Numbered from the stretch's first letter, positions 35,025 through 44,903 are shown. The stretch is DNA of 64,000 nucleotides from Lysinibacillus boronitolerans JCM 21713 = 10a = NBRC 103108 (GCF_000772935.1 NZ_JPVR01000064.1:1-64000); one strand, 5' to 3'. Numbers and translations are program-made. The notes: generated from the letters alone by a model not told the origin.

Positions 35025-37229
35025 TTATTCCTGTTCATCCTCACCAATTTTTTCTTCTGTAATCGCTGGTAAAATTGGCTGTTTTACATTACTATCTGTC
35101 ACTTTTTCAGCTTGGTATTTTGCTTTTAATTCAAAGTATTTATCTAAAGAACGTCTAGCGATGACATTATTTTGATAGTAGTGTGGAGCTAAATTTGTAT
35201 TAACCCATGGGATCACAACTGCATAGGCAATTTCAGGATTTTCATATGGTGCAAAACCAACATGCGTTAAGTTAATCGTGTTTGTACCAAAGTATTCACG
35301 TAGTGGACCATAGTATACTACCTCTGCAGTACCAGTTTTCCCAGCAGCTGTATATGGAGTATCCGCAAATTGAGCTCTTGCTGTACCTTGATTACCAGTA
35401 TATACTCGACGCAATCCTTTTTTTACATAATCGATTTCCTCTTTTGGATTATCAATTTGATTTAAAATAGTTGGTCCTACTTCTGTCACTAATTGGCCTA
35501 ATTGTTTGCCATCCTGCGATGGGTCACGAACCTCTTTTACAACATGTGGCTGAATACGATAGCCACCATTGGCAACTGTTGAAATATATTGCGCAAGTTG
35601 AAGTGGTGTATACGTATCATACTGACCAATCGCCAAGTCAAGTGTTTTACCACCCATTGTTGGACCTGATGGACCACGCACTCCGCTAAATTCATTTGGT
35701 AAATCAATGCCTGTTTTCACACCTAAACCAAATTGCGCATAATTATTACGCATTTTTGAGAACGTATCGTCCTTTAAGCGTAATGGCATACCATAACTAT
35801 AAGGTGTTCCATTAAGCAGCAACGCAATTTTAAACATATAGGAGTTGGAAGAACGTTCTAATGCCAACAAGTCATTCATCGGGATATATCCACCCCTGTT
35901 AAAAATAGACGTTTTCGGATCCGTGCCAGCTAATATAATCGGCTCATCTCCCATTGAAGTACCCATCGAAATTACACCTTGATTGTAACCCGTAAGAACT
36001 GTCGCTGCTTTAACGGATGAACCTGCTTCATAAGCCGTTGTAAATGACCCATAAGCATAGTCAACGATCATATTTTTTCCTGTGTCAGGATCTTTTTCTA
36101 TTTTCTTACCAACCATAGATAAGATGTCCCCAGTATTCGGGTCCATCATAATTAAAAAGGCTCGATCTAATAAGTACGATCCAGGAAGTGCCTTTAAATT
36201 AAGCAGTTCTTCTTCTACAATCTTATCCGTTGCAGCTTGCAACTCACTATCCAATGATAGGATTAAGTCTTTACCCGGCTCCCCTTCATAGGTTGTTACT
36301 GTGTCGACTACCTGGCCTTTTTTATTGGTAATGTTTTTAACAACGGTTTTTTGACCTTGTAGTAATTCTTCATATTGTGCTTCAATGTAACTTTCTCCTA
36401 CACGGTCATTACGCGAGTAGTCACGTGCTAAATAATAATTGAGCTTCTCTTTCGGTATCCCTTTTGTTGGAACCGTTGTACGTCCAAGAATAGATAAAGA
36501 TGATAATTTGACACGTTTCCAGTCTGTTGTTGTGTTAACACCTGGTAGTTCAGTTAAACGCTCAGATACACGTGCAAATTCATCTGCTGATACATTCTCA
36601 CTTTTAATGATTTGAGGAGATAGATTATAGCCAGATACCATTTCACGATAAATCGCTAATACCTCTAAATCTGCCTCTGTTAATTGTAAAAGTTCATCAT
36701 TTGTTATACGTTCGCGTACCAGTTTATCAATCTCTGCATTGATTTGGCTTGTTGTAATATTTTCTTGTGCTCGGATTTTATCCTCTTCTGCCTTGGTGAT
36801 TTTTGCATAGGCAGCATCGTGATTTTGTAGTATCCAAAAATCCTGTTTATCACGCAATGTGACACGCTTTGTTGGCTGTTCAATTAATTGTGCCAGCTTT
36901 TTCGCGATATCAAGCATTTCCTCTGTTGTGGTTGTTTGCATTTTCGTATACGTAATGGCATTCTCTGGGTGATTATCTACTAAAATACGCCCGTATCGAT
37001 CATACATACGTCCCCTTGGCACACTTGTATTAACAGGTACCTCTTCTTTACGTTCTAAATCACGTACATAATCTTCCCCTTTGACGATCTGCATATAGCC
37101 AAGTCTAAAAATTAACATTGAAAATACGATAAATATTGCAAAGAAAAGGATATTCATACGAAATGTTAAATTAGAATGATGTTTTGCTTTAACACTCGCC
37201 GCGCGATTTTTCCCGGGTGCTTTGCGCAT
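35025..37229 (-). CDS. pbpA: Class B penicillin-binding protein (PbpA/PBP2-type transpeptidase)
   Basis: A 734-residue monofunctional transpeptidase. It has one N-terminal membrane helix (about 25-48) and a dimerisation domain with SVPRGRMYDRYGRILVDN. The catalytic domain has SxxK as SSVK in AYEAGSSVKAATVL, SxN as SSN in LERSSNSYMF, and KTG in AAGKTGTAEVVY. The ATG at 37229 has AGGAGG at 9 nt. The position beside sodA and pst matches Bacillus pbpA, which acts in side-wall elongation. Confidence 0.93.
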   Translation of the reverse strand: MRKAPGKNRAASVKAKHHSNLTFRMNILFFAIFIVFSMLIFRLGYMQIVKGEDYVRDLERKEEVPVNTSVPRGRMYDRYGRILVDNHPENAITYTKMQTTTTEEMLDIAKKLAQLIEQPTKRVTLRDKQDFWILQNHDAAYAKITKAEEDKIRAQENITTSQINAEIDKLVRERITNDELLQLTEADLEVLAIYREMVSGYNLSPQIIKSENVSADEFARVSERLTELPGVNTTTDWKRVKLSSLSILGRTTVPTKGIPKEKLNYYLARDYSRNDRVGESYIEAQYEELLQGQKTVVKNITNKKGQVVDTVTTYEGEPGKDLILSLDSELQAATDKIVEEELLNLKALPGSYLLDRAFLIMMDPNTGDILSMVGKKIEKDPDTGKNMIVDYAYGSFTTAYEAGSSVKAATVLTGYNQGVISMGTSMGDEPIILAGTDPKTSIFNRGGYIPMNDLLALERSSNSYMFKIALLLNGTPYSYGMPLRLKDDTFSKMRNNYAQFGLGVKTGIDLPNEFSGVRGPSGPTMGGKTLDLAIGQYDTYTPLQLAQYISTVANGGYRIQPHVVKEVRDPSQDGKQLGQLVTEVGPTILNQIDNPKEEIDYVKKGLRRVYTGNQGTARAQFADTPYTAAGKTGTAEVVYYGPLREYFGTNTINLTHVGFAPYENPEIAYAVVIPWVNTNLAPHYYQNNVIARRSLDKYFELKAKYQAEKVTDSNVKQPILPAITEEKIGEDEQE

Positions 37230-37453
37230 ATGTATTCCCCTCCTCATCTTCTGATCATTTCAATACACGATACCTAGTATACCATTCGACGGTATGACAG
37301 AAAAGCACGCACTTACGATTTCTTATGTAAAACATCATTTATTTGACGGTACTTTATGTAGAAAGGTTGCCCTATTTTATGCTCTCCATATATTTCGGCT
37401 TCTCTAGCCATATATCTCTAGCTCCCATCCCTTAATATGCTGTTTTATCCAAT

Positions 37454-37497
37454 AAAAAAAGGCTATGCCTCCGTGATTGCTCACTTTAGGCACAGCC
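37454..37497 (-). terminator. Terminator of sodA
   Basis: Stem 37461-37470 with 37488-37497, 17-nt loop, then T7 on the minus strand. It starts 12 nt past the sodA stop. Confidence 0.85.
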
Positions 37498-37509
37498 ATT
37501 TATTCGTTA

Positions 37510-38115
37510 TTATTTTGCAGCTTGGAATTTAGCTTCTACTACATCCCAGTTTACTACGTTCCAGAATGCACCGATGTAATCTGGACGACGGTTTTGGTAG
37601 TTTAGGTAGTATGCATGTTCCCATACATCTAAGCCTAAAACTGGTGTTTTGCCTTCCATTACTGGAGAGTCTTGGTTTGGAGTAGACGTAACAGCAACTG
37701 AGTCACCATCAACGATTAACCAAGCCCAACCTGAACCGAAGCGAGTTGTAGCAGCTTTAGCAAATTCTTCTTTGAAAGCATCGAAAGAACCGAATTTAGC
37801 ATCGATTGCTTTTGCTACTTCACCAACAGGTGTATTTGAACCGCCTGGAGCGATTACTTCCCAGAATAATGTATGGTTAGCATGTCCGCCACCGTTGTTG
37901 CGTACAGCAGTTTGTTTGTCAGCTGGAAGAGCATCTAGGTTTGCGATTAAGTCGTTGATGTCTTTTTCTGCAAACTCAGTACCTTCTACTGCTGCGTTTA
38001 AGTTTGTTACATAAGTATTGTGGTGTTTAGAATGGTGAATTTCCATTGTTTTTGCATCGATATGTGGTTCTAATGCGTCATAAGCGTAAGTTAATTGTGG
38101 TAATTCGTAAGCCAT
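37510..38115 (-). CDS. sodA: Superoxide dismutase (Mn/Fe)
   Basis: A 201-residue Fe/Mn SOD. Metal ligands are visible in [12 protein letters not shown] (His), [12 protein letters not shown] (His), and [15 protein letters not shown] (Asp and His). [10 protein letters not shown] and the Gly-Gly pair of NNGGGHANH match the Mn-type group of Firmicutes. Monocistronic, with its own terminator. Confidence 0.97.
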   Translation of the reverse strand: MAYELPQLTYAYDALEPHIDAKTMEIHHSKHHNTYVTNLNAAVEGTEFAEKDINDLIANLDALPADKQTAVRNNGGGHANHTLFWEVIAPGGSNTPVGEVAKAIDAKFGSFDAFKEEFAKAATTRFGSGWAWLIVDGDSVAVTSTPNQDSPVMEGKTPVLGLDVWEHAYYLNYQNRRPDYIGAFWNVVNWDVVEAKFQAAK

Positions 38116-38290
38116 TGTTAAGTTCCTCCCTAAAATAAGAAATAATTAGTACATCCTTAGATTATCAAAATTGGTCAAACCATTCAACGAAAAATACTTC
38201 AATTTGAAGATTTCAGCCTTTTGACCGAAATACCGATACGTTTACTATCTTACCCTTTCATCCCTTACGCTAAACCTTAAAAATGAGACA

Positions 38291-38770
38291 TTAAATGGCG
38301 ATAAAAAATACAATAATCATCACGATTTGAATTACAGCCTTTGCAATAGTAGAAGTTAAAAAGCCTACTAATGAGCCTACGCCACTTTTCACAGCCTCGC
38401 TAAATGTTCGCTTCTCTACAATTAATTCAGCGATTACTGCCCCTAAAAATGGGCCAATTAAAATCCCAGCCACAGGGATGACAAATGGACCGAATAATAA
38501 GCCAATGGTACTTCCCCACATTCCTGCGGTGGAGCCACCAAATTTTTTTATACCAAATGCATTTGCCAATGTGTCTGCACCAAATAACAGCACGACAAAT
38601 AATATTTCAATAATCCAGAACCACCAGCTTAGCTCTGCGAATGAGAAAAATAAGCCATAGAGCAAAAATCCACCAACTAAAAACAGTACACCAGGAATGA
38701 TTGGATACACTAAACCAACAAATGAAATAATAAAGCAGGCAATCACTAAGATCCAGCCAACAACTTCCAT
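38291..38770 (-). CDS. yqgC: DUF456 membrane protein YqgC
   Basis: A 159-residue protein with four to five membrane helices. It has the family's glycine-rich segments GADTLANAFGIKKFGGSTAG and GILIGPFLGAVIAEL. Same neighbourhood as yqgC beside sodA in Bacillus. Function is unknown. Confidence 0.9.
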   Translation of the reverse strand: MEVVGWILVIACFIISFVGLVYPIIPGVLFLVGGFLLYGLFFSFAELSWWFWIIEILFVVLLFGADTLANAFGIKKFGGSTAGMWGSTIGLLFGPFVIPVAGILIGPFLGAVIAELIVEKRTFSEAVKSGVGSLVGFLTSTIAKAVIQIVMIIVFFIAI

Positions 38771-38832
38771 AAAGTTTCTCTCCTTTTAACGTGCATTGCC
38801 TTTCATACGGAATAACAAAGTGAAAAGTTTCA

Positions 38833-40464
38833 TTAATGACGAATACCTAAAATAGAATCTGCAATATTTACTGCATGGTCTCCTATCCGTTCTAGGTTGC
38901 TCACAATATCCATATAAACAATCCCAGCAGCCCCACTACACTCATTCGTATTTAATCGTGCAATATGCTTTTGACGTAGTTTATCTTCCATATCATCAAT
39001 CAAGCTTTCTAGCTCTGTTACTTCTTGAGCTAAGCTTAAACTTGCCGTATCTAATGCTTCTATACTTTTACGTACTGCCTCAATGGCTAAACTAAACATC
39101 CCTATCAAGTCCTGTCGCGCTGATTTACTTAAGCTAACCTCGTGGTGATCCTTATACTGTAAAAGCTCTAATATATTTTCAAAATGATCTCCAATTCGTT
39201 CAAAGTCTCTTACATTTGTTAATAAAGTATGATGTCTTACTGAGTCTGCACGAGAAAGAGGCTGCTTAGACACCATTACTAAGTAATCAGTAATTTCATT
39301 GTCTAGATGATTAAGCCCGACTTCTAGCTGTAGCACCGTTGGAATATGCTCTGCCTCTCCAGATTTCATATATAAAAACGTTTCTTCCAACCCACGCAAT
39401 GCATGTTCACCCATGCGTAATACTTCTTCTTTAGCTTGCCCAAGCGCAATAGCAGGAGAGGAATCAATGAATGATGGATCTAAATGCTTTGTTGTTACAT
39501 TGATATTGCCATCATTTCCTGGAAGTAGCTTTGTAACCAATGCTGCGAGTCCAGCAATAAAGGGCAGTTGGATCATCATATTAAATACATTGAATGAGCC
39601 ATGAGCAATGGCTATTTGCATGCGAGGCTCTAAATGAAATACGCCACTGATCCACTGTACATATTGCATAAACGGTGTAAACAATAACATGAAAATAATC
39701 GTCCCAATCACATTAAATAGTACATGAGCCGCTGCTGCTCGCTTAGCGTAAATAGAAGCTCCAAGTGAAGCTAAAACAGCTGTAATGGTCGTGCCAATAT
39801 TTTCACCAAATAAAATCGGTAAGGCACTATTTAAACCAATTAACTGTTCTGCATATAAACCTTGTAGCACCCCCACCGTTGCAGTAGAGCTTTGTACAAG
39901 TAAGGTGAAAATGGTTCCTAAAAAAATGCCTAATATCGGCTGATTGCTTAAATGAAGCGTTAACGATGCAAAATCTGCAAGCTGGTGTAACGCCTGCATA
40001 CTAGCACTCATCAACTCTAGCCCTAAAAATAAACCGCCAAAGCCAAATAGAATCTGACCAATATGTTGATACGTTGCTTTCTTTAAGAAAAATAAACAGG
40101 CCGCACCAATTGCCAATAAAGGGTAAAAGTAGAGTCCAATATTAATACCAATAATAAATGCTGTAATAGTTGTACCGATATTTGCCCCCATAATGACGCC
40201 GATTGCTTGACGCAATGTTAAAAAGCCAGCACTCACTAACCCTACAGTGATGACTGTTGTGGCAGAACTTGATTGTATGCAAATCGTTACAAATATACCT
40301 ACCAGGACACCCATAATTGGGTTTGTGGTAAAGCGATTTAACCATTCGCGTAGCCGATCATCCGCTGACTTTTGAAGCCCATCCCCCATGAATTTAATGG
40401 AAAATAAAAAGACCCCTAACCCACCTAAAAACTGAAAGAGAATGCTTTGCCAATCTATTGTCAA
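38833..40464 (-). CDS. Na/Pi-cotransporter family protein with C-terminal PhoU-like domain
   Basis: A 543-residue protein. The N-terminal 310 residues hold two inverted PNaS repeats with QSSSATTV (IQSSSATTVITVGLV) and QSSTATV (VQSSTATVGVL). The C-terminal 200 residues are PhoU-like helices with FERIGDHFENI and LERIGDHAVNIAD. The TTG at 40464 is chosen because TTGGAG lies 9 nt upstream; the TTG 15 nt earlier lies in that site. It may move phosphate or help sense it. The pst operon is about 5 kb away. Confidence 0.9.
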   Translation of the reverse strand: MTIDWQSILFQFLGGLGVFLFSIKFMGDGLQKSADDRLREWLNRFTTNPIMGVLVGIFVTICIQSSSATTVITVGLVSAGFLTLRQAIGVIMGANIGTTITAFIIGINIGLYFYPLLAIGAACLFFLKKATYQHIGQILFGFGGLFLGLELMSASMQALHQLADFASLTLHLSNQPILGIFLGTIFTLLVQSSTATVGVLQGLYAEQLIGLNSALPILFGENIGTTITAVLASLGASIYAKRAAAAHVLFNVIGTIIFMLLFTPFMQYVQWISGVFHLEPRMQIAIAHGSFNVFNMMIQLPFIAGLAALVTKLLPGNDGNINVTTKHLDPSFIDSSPAIALGQAKEEVLRMGEHALRGLEETFLYMKSGEAEHIPTVLQLEVGLNHLDNEITDYLVMVSKQPLSRADSVRHHTLLTNVRDFERIGDHFENILELLQYKDHHEVSLSKSARQDLIGMFSLAIEAVRKSIEALDTASLSLAQEVTELESLIDDMEDKLRQKHIARLNTNECSGAAGIVYMDIVSNLERIGDHAVNIADSILGIRH

Positions 40465-40655
40465 TTGTTTTCGCTCCAATTCCTACATCTCTACTACTGT
40501 TCTAATCATTAAATGATTCCAAACAAAAAGTAAAGAAATCCTTTAACTTCTTTACATAATGTTAACATTTTAACATCACGACCCTCCTCATTTATACTTC
40601 TTTCATATCTTGTCCTCTTTGAACATGTTAAAATATCGATTGGAGGAGATATAGC

Positions 40656-41174
40656 ATGAAACACTCACAGCTTTTTATTGATAGTCTTATACATCCTAAA
40701 AAACTAGCAGCCTATCGTTTGTTACCTATTGGAAAGGTTATTCAATATACTTTTCTACTGATTACCATTGTGTCCGTATTCTCTTTAGGTCGTTTTGCAG
40801 CAGGTATGTCAGTTGATACATTTGATATGGATAGTTTAACTGGTTTAACTGATTACATAGAGGGTATTAAATGGCTCTTGTACCCTTTCACTTTCCTAAT
40901 GCTTTTCGTTGTGACAACAATGCTTATTTTTGCACAAATTGCCCTTTATGCTTTAGCAGGTTTATTTATCTTGAAAGCGATGAAGCGACGTGGTGAATAT
41001 CGCCACATTTGGAGAACAACTACCTTTGCTATCACTTGGGCTACGTTACTTTCGATGCTAGCAGACTATTTGCCCGTTAACAGTACTGTTATCACTGTAC
41101 TATCTTTATTTTTAACCATTACTCTATTAATTGTGGCCTTTACAAAATATCCAAAACAACCAAATATAAAATAA
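40656..41174 (+). CDS. yqgB: DUF1189 membrane protein YqgB
   Basis: A 172-residue protein with four membrane helices after a cytosolic start MKHSQLFIDSLIHPKKLAAY. Size, topology and location match Bacillus YqgB (DUF1189). GGAGG precedes the ATG. Function is unknown. Confidence 0.85.
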   Translation: MKHSQLFIDSLIHPKKLAAYRLLPIGKVIQYTFLLITIVSVFSLGRFAAGMSVDTFDMDSLTGLTDYIEGIKWLLYPFTFLMLFVVTTMLIFAQIALYALAGLFILKAMKRRGEYRHIWRTTTFAITWATLLSMLADYLPVNSTVITVLSLFLTITLLIVAFTKYPKQPNIK

Positions 41175-41182
41175 TGTGCATG

Positions 41183-41228
41183 AATCCCCTCTCTTCTCAA
41201 TATAGTGTAGAAAAGGAGGGGATTTTTT
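41183..41228 (+). terminator. Terminator-like hairpin that contains the yqfZ ribosome site
   Basis: Nine perfect pairs (41183-41191 with 41216-41224), 24-nt loop, then T6 at 41223-41228. The right arm GGAGGGG is also the Shine-Dalgarno of the TTG start at 41227. It can end the yqgB transcript and would hide the yqfZ ribosome site if read through. Confidence 0.65.
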
Positions 41229-41571
41229 GCGAGCATTCATTTTAACTACGATCATCATCGTAATTGCCTTTGTCGTCAAAGTAGATTTAACAGAAGGGTC
41301 CATCCCACTTGCGGCTTTATCCACAAAGAGCTCAGAAAACGGACTTTGTGAAAAACAGCGTGAGCCAAATTATATTACTGTACAAACGATTGAAGGAGAT
41401 ACCATTCATAGTTTATTTGCCCTACACCCTGCTAAAGTTCCCATGACCTTTCCAGAACGCTTACAACTTTTTTACAACTTAAACCCACACTTACAATTAC
41501 AAGCACTAGTTCCAGGTGAAAATATCAAGCTTCCTCTCTCATTTGAACTTGAAAACAAATGCGGAAAATGA
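41227..41571 (+). CDS. yqfZ: YqfZ-like exported LysM-type protein
   Basis: A TTG start with GGAGGGG 5 nt upstream gives 114 residues. An N-terminal hydrophobic helix (2-19) serves as anchor or signal. A LysM-like module follows: YITVQTIEGDTIHSLF, then FPERLQLFYNLNPHL, then LVPGENIKLP. Position directly before ispG equals Bacillus yqfZ. Two cysteines flank the exported part. The precise role is unknown. Confidence 0.8.
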   Translation: MRAFILTTIIIVIAFVVKVDLTEGSIPLAALSTKSSENGLCEKQREPNYITVQTIEGDTIHSLFALHPAKVPMTFPERLQLFYNLNPHLQLQALVPGENIKLPLSFELENKCGK

Positions 41572-41667
41572 AAAGTTAGCGTTTCTTCCTTGTCCTTATT
41601 TTCTTACACTGCTAAAATAAATGACAGTGACGGCTGAAAATAGAGGCCCGAAAAGGAGAGAAAGTTA

Positions 41668-42783
41668 ATGAGTGAAATTTGTCACCGTTCAAATACACGC
41701 CCTGTGCGTGTCGGTAACTTAACAATTGGTGGTAGTAATGAATTATTCATTCAAAGTATGTGTACAACCAAAACACATGATGTAGAAGCAACAGTTGCAG
41801 AAATTCTTCGTCTTGAGGAAGCGGGCTGTCAAATTGTTCGTGTTGCTGTACCAGATGAACGCGCAGCGGACGCGATTGCCGAAATCAAAAAACGTATTCA
41901 TATTCCATTAGTAGCTGATATTCATTTTGATTATAGATTAGCATTAAAAGCCATTGAAAATGGTATTGATAAAGTACGTATTAATCCAGGTAATATTGGT
42001 CGTAAAGAAAAAGTGGAAGCTGTTGTTAATGCAGCCAAAGCGAAAGGTATACCAATTCGTATTGGTGTAAATGCCGGTTCATTAGAGCGTCATATTTTAG
42101 AAAAATACGGCTATCCTACAGCTGATGGGATGGTAGAATCTGCTCTACACCACATTAAGATTTTGGAAGACTTGGACTTCCACGATATTATCGTGTCAAT
42201 GAAGGCATCTGACGTTAATCTTGCCATTGAAGCCTATGAAAAAGCGGCTAAAGCCTTTAATTATCCGCTCCATTTAGGGATTACAGAATCAGGGACATTA
42301 TTTGCTGGTACTGTAAAATCAGCAGCAGGTCTTGGAGCTATCCTCTCAAAAGGTATTGGAAACACATTACGTATCTCCCTTTCTGCTGACCCTGTAGAGG
42401 AGATTAAAGTAGCACGAGAACTATTAAAATCCTTTGGTCTAGCTTCTAATATGGCCACACTGATTTCTTGCCCAACATGTGGACGCATTGAAATTGATTT
42501 GATTTCTATCGCCAATGAAGTAGAAGAATATATTTCAAAATTAAATGTACCGTTAAAAGTAGCTGTTCTAGGCTGTGCAGTAAACGGTCCTGGAGAAGCA
42601 CGTGAGGCTGATATCGGGATTGCTGGTGCTCGTGGTGAAGGATTGTTATTTATGAAGGGGAAAACAGTTCGTAAAGTGCCAGAAGAAACAATGGTAGAAG
42701 AACTGAAGAAAGAAATTGATAAATTAGCAGCAGAAATGGAAGAAAAACGTGCAGCGGAAGAAGCTCAAAAAGCGAATGCCTAA
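41668..42783 (+). CDS. ispG: 4-hydroxy-3-methylbut-2-enyl-diphosphate synthase
   Basis: A 371-residue IspG (GcpE) of the MEP isoprenoid pathway. It reduces MEcPP to HMBPP with a [4Fe-4S] cluster. Cluster ligands are in [12 protein letters not shown] and [13 protein letters not shown]; a TIM-barrel half has [12 protein letters not shown] and [17 protein letters not shown] precedes the ATG. The last 20 residues are a charged A/E/K-rich tail. Confidence 0.97.
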   Translation: MSEICHRSNTRPVRVGNLTIGGSNELFIQSMCTTKTHDVEATVAEILRLEEAGCQIVRVAVPDERAADAIAEIKKRIHIPLVADIHFDYRLALKAIENGIDKVRINPGNIGRKEKVEAVVNAAKAKGIPIRIGVNAGSLERHILEKYGYPTADGMVESALHHIKILEDLDFHDIIVSMKASDVNLAIEAYEKAAKAFNYPLHLGITESGTLFAGTVKSAAGLGAILSKGIGNTLRISLSADPVEEIKVARELLKSFGLASNMATLISCPTCGRIEIDLISIANEVEEYISKLNVPLKVAVLGCAVNGPGEAREADIGIAGARGEGLLFMKGKTVRKVPEETMVEELKKEIDKLAAEMEEKRAAEEAQKANA

Positions 42784-42795
42784 GGAGGTGCTAGC

Positions 42796-43368
42796 ATGAA
42801 AAAGCCCCGCTTTGGTATTGATATTGATGGGACTGTGACATGTCCAAGTACACTCATTCCACATATTAATAAACAATACAATGTAAATATTACGCTGGAT
42901 GATGTTTGTGAATATGATTTCTTATCTGCATTTCCACACCCTATTGACCGAAGTGCCTTTAATACTTGGTTTAAGGAAAATGAACCTTACATGTACGAGG
43001 TCTCTGAGGTCGCAAAAGATGCAAAAAATATTCTAACCGCTTGGAAAAATAATTTTGAGCTGTATTATATTTCTGCACGAGGTGAAAATGTAGCAGACAT
43101 CACAGTCAATTGGTTTAAATCGCAAGCTATACCGTACGACCATATCGAGCTTCTCGGCAGCCATGATAAACTAGCCGCTGCAAAAAAACATCATGTAGAA
43201 GCTTTTTTTGAGGATAAGCATGATAATGCAGTGATGCTGGCAGAGGAGTTAAAAATACCTGTTGTGTTATTTGATACACCTTATAATCGGCTTGCCGTTC
43301 CTAATAATGTTGTAAGGGTCTATAACTGGCAGGAAGCAAATCAATTTATTACACAATTTTTTAAATAA
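42796..43368 (+). CDS. yqfW: HAD-family nucleotidase YqfW
   Basis: A 190-residue HAD phosphatase-like protein: motif I FGIDIDGTVT, motif II YYISARG, and motif IV FFEDKHDNAV. It resembles the deoxyribonucleotidase-like 5'(3')-nucleotidase group. AAGGAGG lies 8 nt before the ATG, and the gene is 12 nt after ispG, as in Bacillus. Substrate is unknown. Confidence 0.88.
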   Translation: MKKPRFGIDIDGTVTCPSTLIPHINKQYNVNITLDDVCEYDFLSAFPHPIDRSAFNTWFKENEPYMYEVSEVAKDAKNILTAWKNNFELYYISARGENVADITVNWFKSQAIPYDHIELLGSHDKLAAAKKHHVEAFFEDKHDNAVMLAEELKIPVVLFDTPYNRLAVPNNVVRVYNWQEANQFITQFFK

Positions 43369-43373
43369 GTCGA

Positions 43374-43424
43374 AGAGCTGTAGGCAAGGTTGGATGGAAA
43401 CTTCACCTTCCCTACAGCTCTTTT
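43374..43424 (+). terminator. Terminator of ispG-yqfW
   Basis: A long stem (43374-43389 with 43405-43420, one mismatch), about 15-nt loop, then TTTT. It begins 5 nt after the yqfW stop. Confidence 0.85.
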
Positions 43425-43430
43425 AATTTA

Positions 43431-43830
43431 CTATTGAAATTTAGCTAGTGCTGCCTGAAAGAGTCGGTCATAGCTGCTCATTGTGGGTCTTGCTATTGAT
43501 GTTATGAACCGCGATGTTTCGCTGCTCCATCGTTACTAATAGCTCCTGTGTTCCTGGTGAGGACTGTTCGCTTACAGCTGTCATGTTTTCTATGGCTCGT
43601 ACTACCTCTACTGTTTCCCTTTTGAATTAAATAAGAGGCAGTTGTCACTTTGCCCTACAATATCAACGATATGCTGTAAGATGGCATTGAGTGCTTGTTT
43701 ATTAAATTTGAATCGTAGGTTTATCAGATGTCTTTGCCTGTTCCATTTTTGGAGCTGTTTCTATCGTTAAATTTTTTGTTTGGACAGTGCGAGAATTTTC
43801 TTCATATACTTCATCCCCTTTAGATAGAAA
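43431..43830 (-). pseudogene. Decayed methyl-accepting chemotaxis protein
   Basis: Several minus-strand fragments in different frames together recall an MCP signalling domain: LTIETAPKMEQAKTSDK, then NKQALNAILQHIVDIVGQSD, then AIENMTAVSEQSSPGTQELL, then TMEQRNIAVHNINS, ending LFQAALAKFQ with TAG at 43431. The SEQSSAGTQE-type core is characteristic of MCPs. Stops and frameshifts abound, so it cannot be translated as one protein. Confidence 0.6.
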
Positions 43831-43897
43831 GTAATATCGCATCAGTCATCAAGAATAAAGTATCTAAACAAGGTTAATAAATGTCTTTTTTATAGAT

Positions 43898-43923
43898 AAA
43901 AACTCCTGTTTCCAGGAGTTTTT
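43898..43923 (-). terminator. Terminator after the 42-residue gene
   Basis: An 11-bp perfect stem (43898-43908 with 43913-43923), 4-nt loop. Both flanks are A/T rich; it works best on the minus strand and begins 14 nt past the small gene. Confidence 0.8.
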
Positions 43924-43936
43924 AAAGTCCAGCTCG

Positions 43937-44065
43937 CTATATGTCAAGTATGCCTCGTAGCCAACGCTCCACAAAGTTTTCAAACGTAATGCCATAATTA
44001 TCATAAACAGCATGATATACAAAATATGTTCCTAATCGATCAAGCATTTCATCATTAATTTTCAC
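43937..44065 (-). CDS. Predicted 42-residue protein
   Basis: From GTG at 44065 (or 44068) the frame reads MKINDEMLDRLGTYFVYHAV, then FENFVERWLRG, to TAG at 43937. GGGGAG lies 6-9 nt upstream and a terminator follows, so this looks like a genuine small gene. It is amphipathic and acidic/aromatic; I do not recognise a family. Confidence 0.55.
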   Translation of the reverse strand: MKINDEMLDRLGTYFVYHAVYDNYGITFENFVERWLRGILDI

Positions 44066-44254
44066 CACAAACCGCTCCCCTTCTCTTAATATTTTACTAA
44101 ATTTTCAGACTTCTATACTTCCAAAATGCCGAACAATCAAGTGGAGGTCGCATCGTTGCAAAACCGTCACAATCTGCCGCCTTCATGCCCTTTCTTCGTA
44201 TTTTTCTTTTCGATAAGATAGTAATAACAACTTACTAGACTGGAGGGACTACTT

Positions 44255-44749
44255 GTGAAATGGATGACAAAGATTGCTTGTATCACATGCATCTGCGCGC
44301 TACTTTCTGGCTGTGGTGATCGATTTTCCGAAATTAAAGATGCTGCTTCAGGCATCAATTCATCTGCTAATTCCGCAGCAAGTGCAGTTAGCCGAGATGT
44401 CCATGCAATACGTGCTCTAGACATTAACTATAAAGATACGTCGTTTACGGTTAATGACCTATTTAAAACTATTTTACGTGACATACGCTGGGATTATGAC
44501 CCCGAAAAAAATGAGCTACATGTGAGAGGTACTTGGCAGCCCCCACTATTTTCTGATCAGGCGTGGCGTGAAGACATGAAAGAAAAGCTTGCTGAATCAG
44601 GCTTTGTGACTATTACCTGTAAAATAATTGACGACAAAATTGATAGCGAGCAAACGAGCATAACACTTACATATAATGAAGAAATTCTCTTACAAAAAAA
44701 TGGTGAGGAAGCACTCCATCACCTATATGATACTTATTTACTTCCGTAA
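44255..44749 (+). CDS. Predicted lipoprotein of unknown function
   Basis: GTG start with GGAGG 8 nt upstream. The 164-residue product has a short signal peptide with lipobox LSGC (residue 20), an A/S/N-rich helix (about 30-50), then a mixed domain with DYDPEKNELHVRGTWQPP and SITLTYNEEILLQ. No family is recognised. It has its own terminator. Confidence 0.75.
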   Translation: MKWMTKIACITCICALLSGCGDRFSEIKDAASGINSSANSAASAVSRDVHAIRALDINYKDTSFTVNDLFKTILRDIRWDYDPEKNELHVRGTWQPPLFSDQAWREDMKEKLAESGFVTITCKIIDDKIDSEQTSITLTYNEEILLQKNGEEALHHLYDTYLLP

Positions 44750-44756
44750 ACCTAGG

Positions 44757-44800
44757 AACGTCTCTACCATTTAATTAATGGCAGAAACGTTCTTTTTTTT
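44757..44800 (+). terminator. Terminator of the lipoprotein gene
   Basis: Stem 44757-44771 with 44777-44791 (two mismatches), then T8. Confidence 0.85.
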
Positions 44801-44840
44801 GAAAAAATTCTTATCATTTCGAAATATCAAAGGCTATCAT

Positions 44841-44891
44841 TTGAATAAACTAAAACCATCACGTTATAATCAAAGTATCACGTGATGGTTT
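44841..44891 (+). promoter_or_regulatory. Promoter and operator-like inverted repeat of the merR gene
   Basis: TTGAAT (44841-44846) and TATAAT (44865-44870) are 18 bp apart. An 11-bp perfect inverted repeat (44853-44863 and 44881-44891, AAACCATCACG arms) brackets the -10 element. This could be an autoregulatory operator or an mRNA hairpin next to the ribosome site GGAGGTG (44892-44898). Confidence 0.55.
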
Positions 44892-44903
44892 GGAGGTGTT
44901 TGC

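Noticed and set aside
34826..35062. 78-residue plus-strand open frame
   Set aside because: It runs through a strong bidirectional terminator and into the PBP gene on the other strand, with no ribosome site.
37649..38014. Plus-strand frame opposite sodA
   Set aside because: Shadow of sodA; no ribosome site or independent motif.
38200..38215. Short palindrome (CTTCAAATTGAAG) upstream of sodA as a possible PerR or Fur site
   Set aside because: It does not match the consensus of either regulator closely enough and the promoter position is uncertain.
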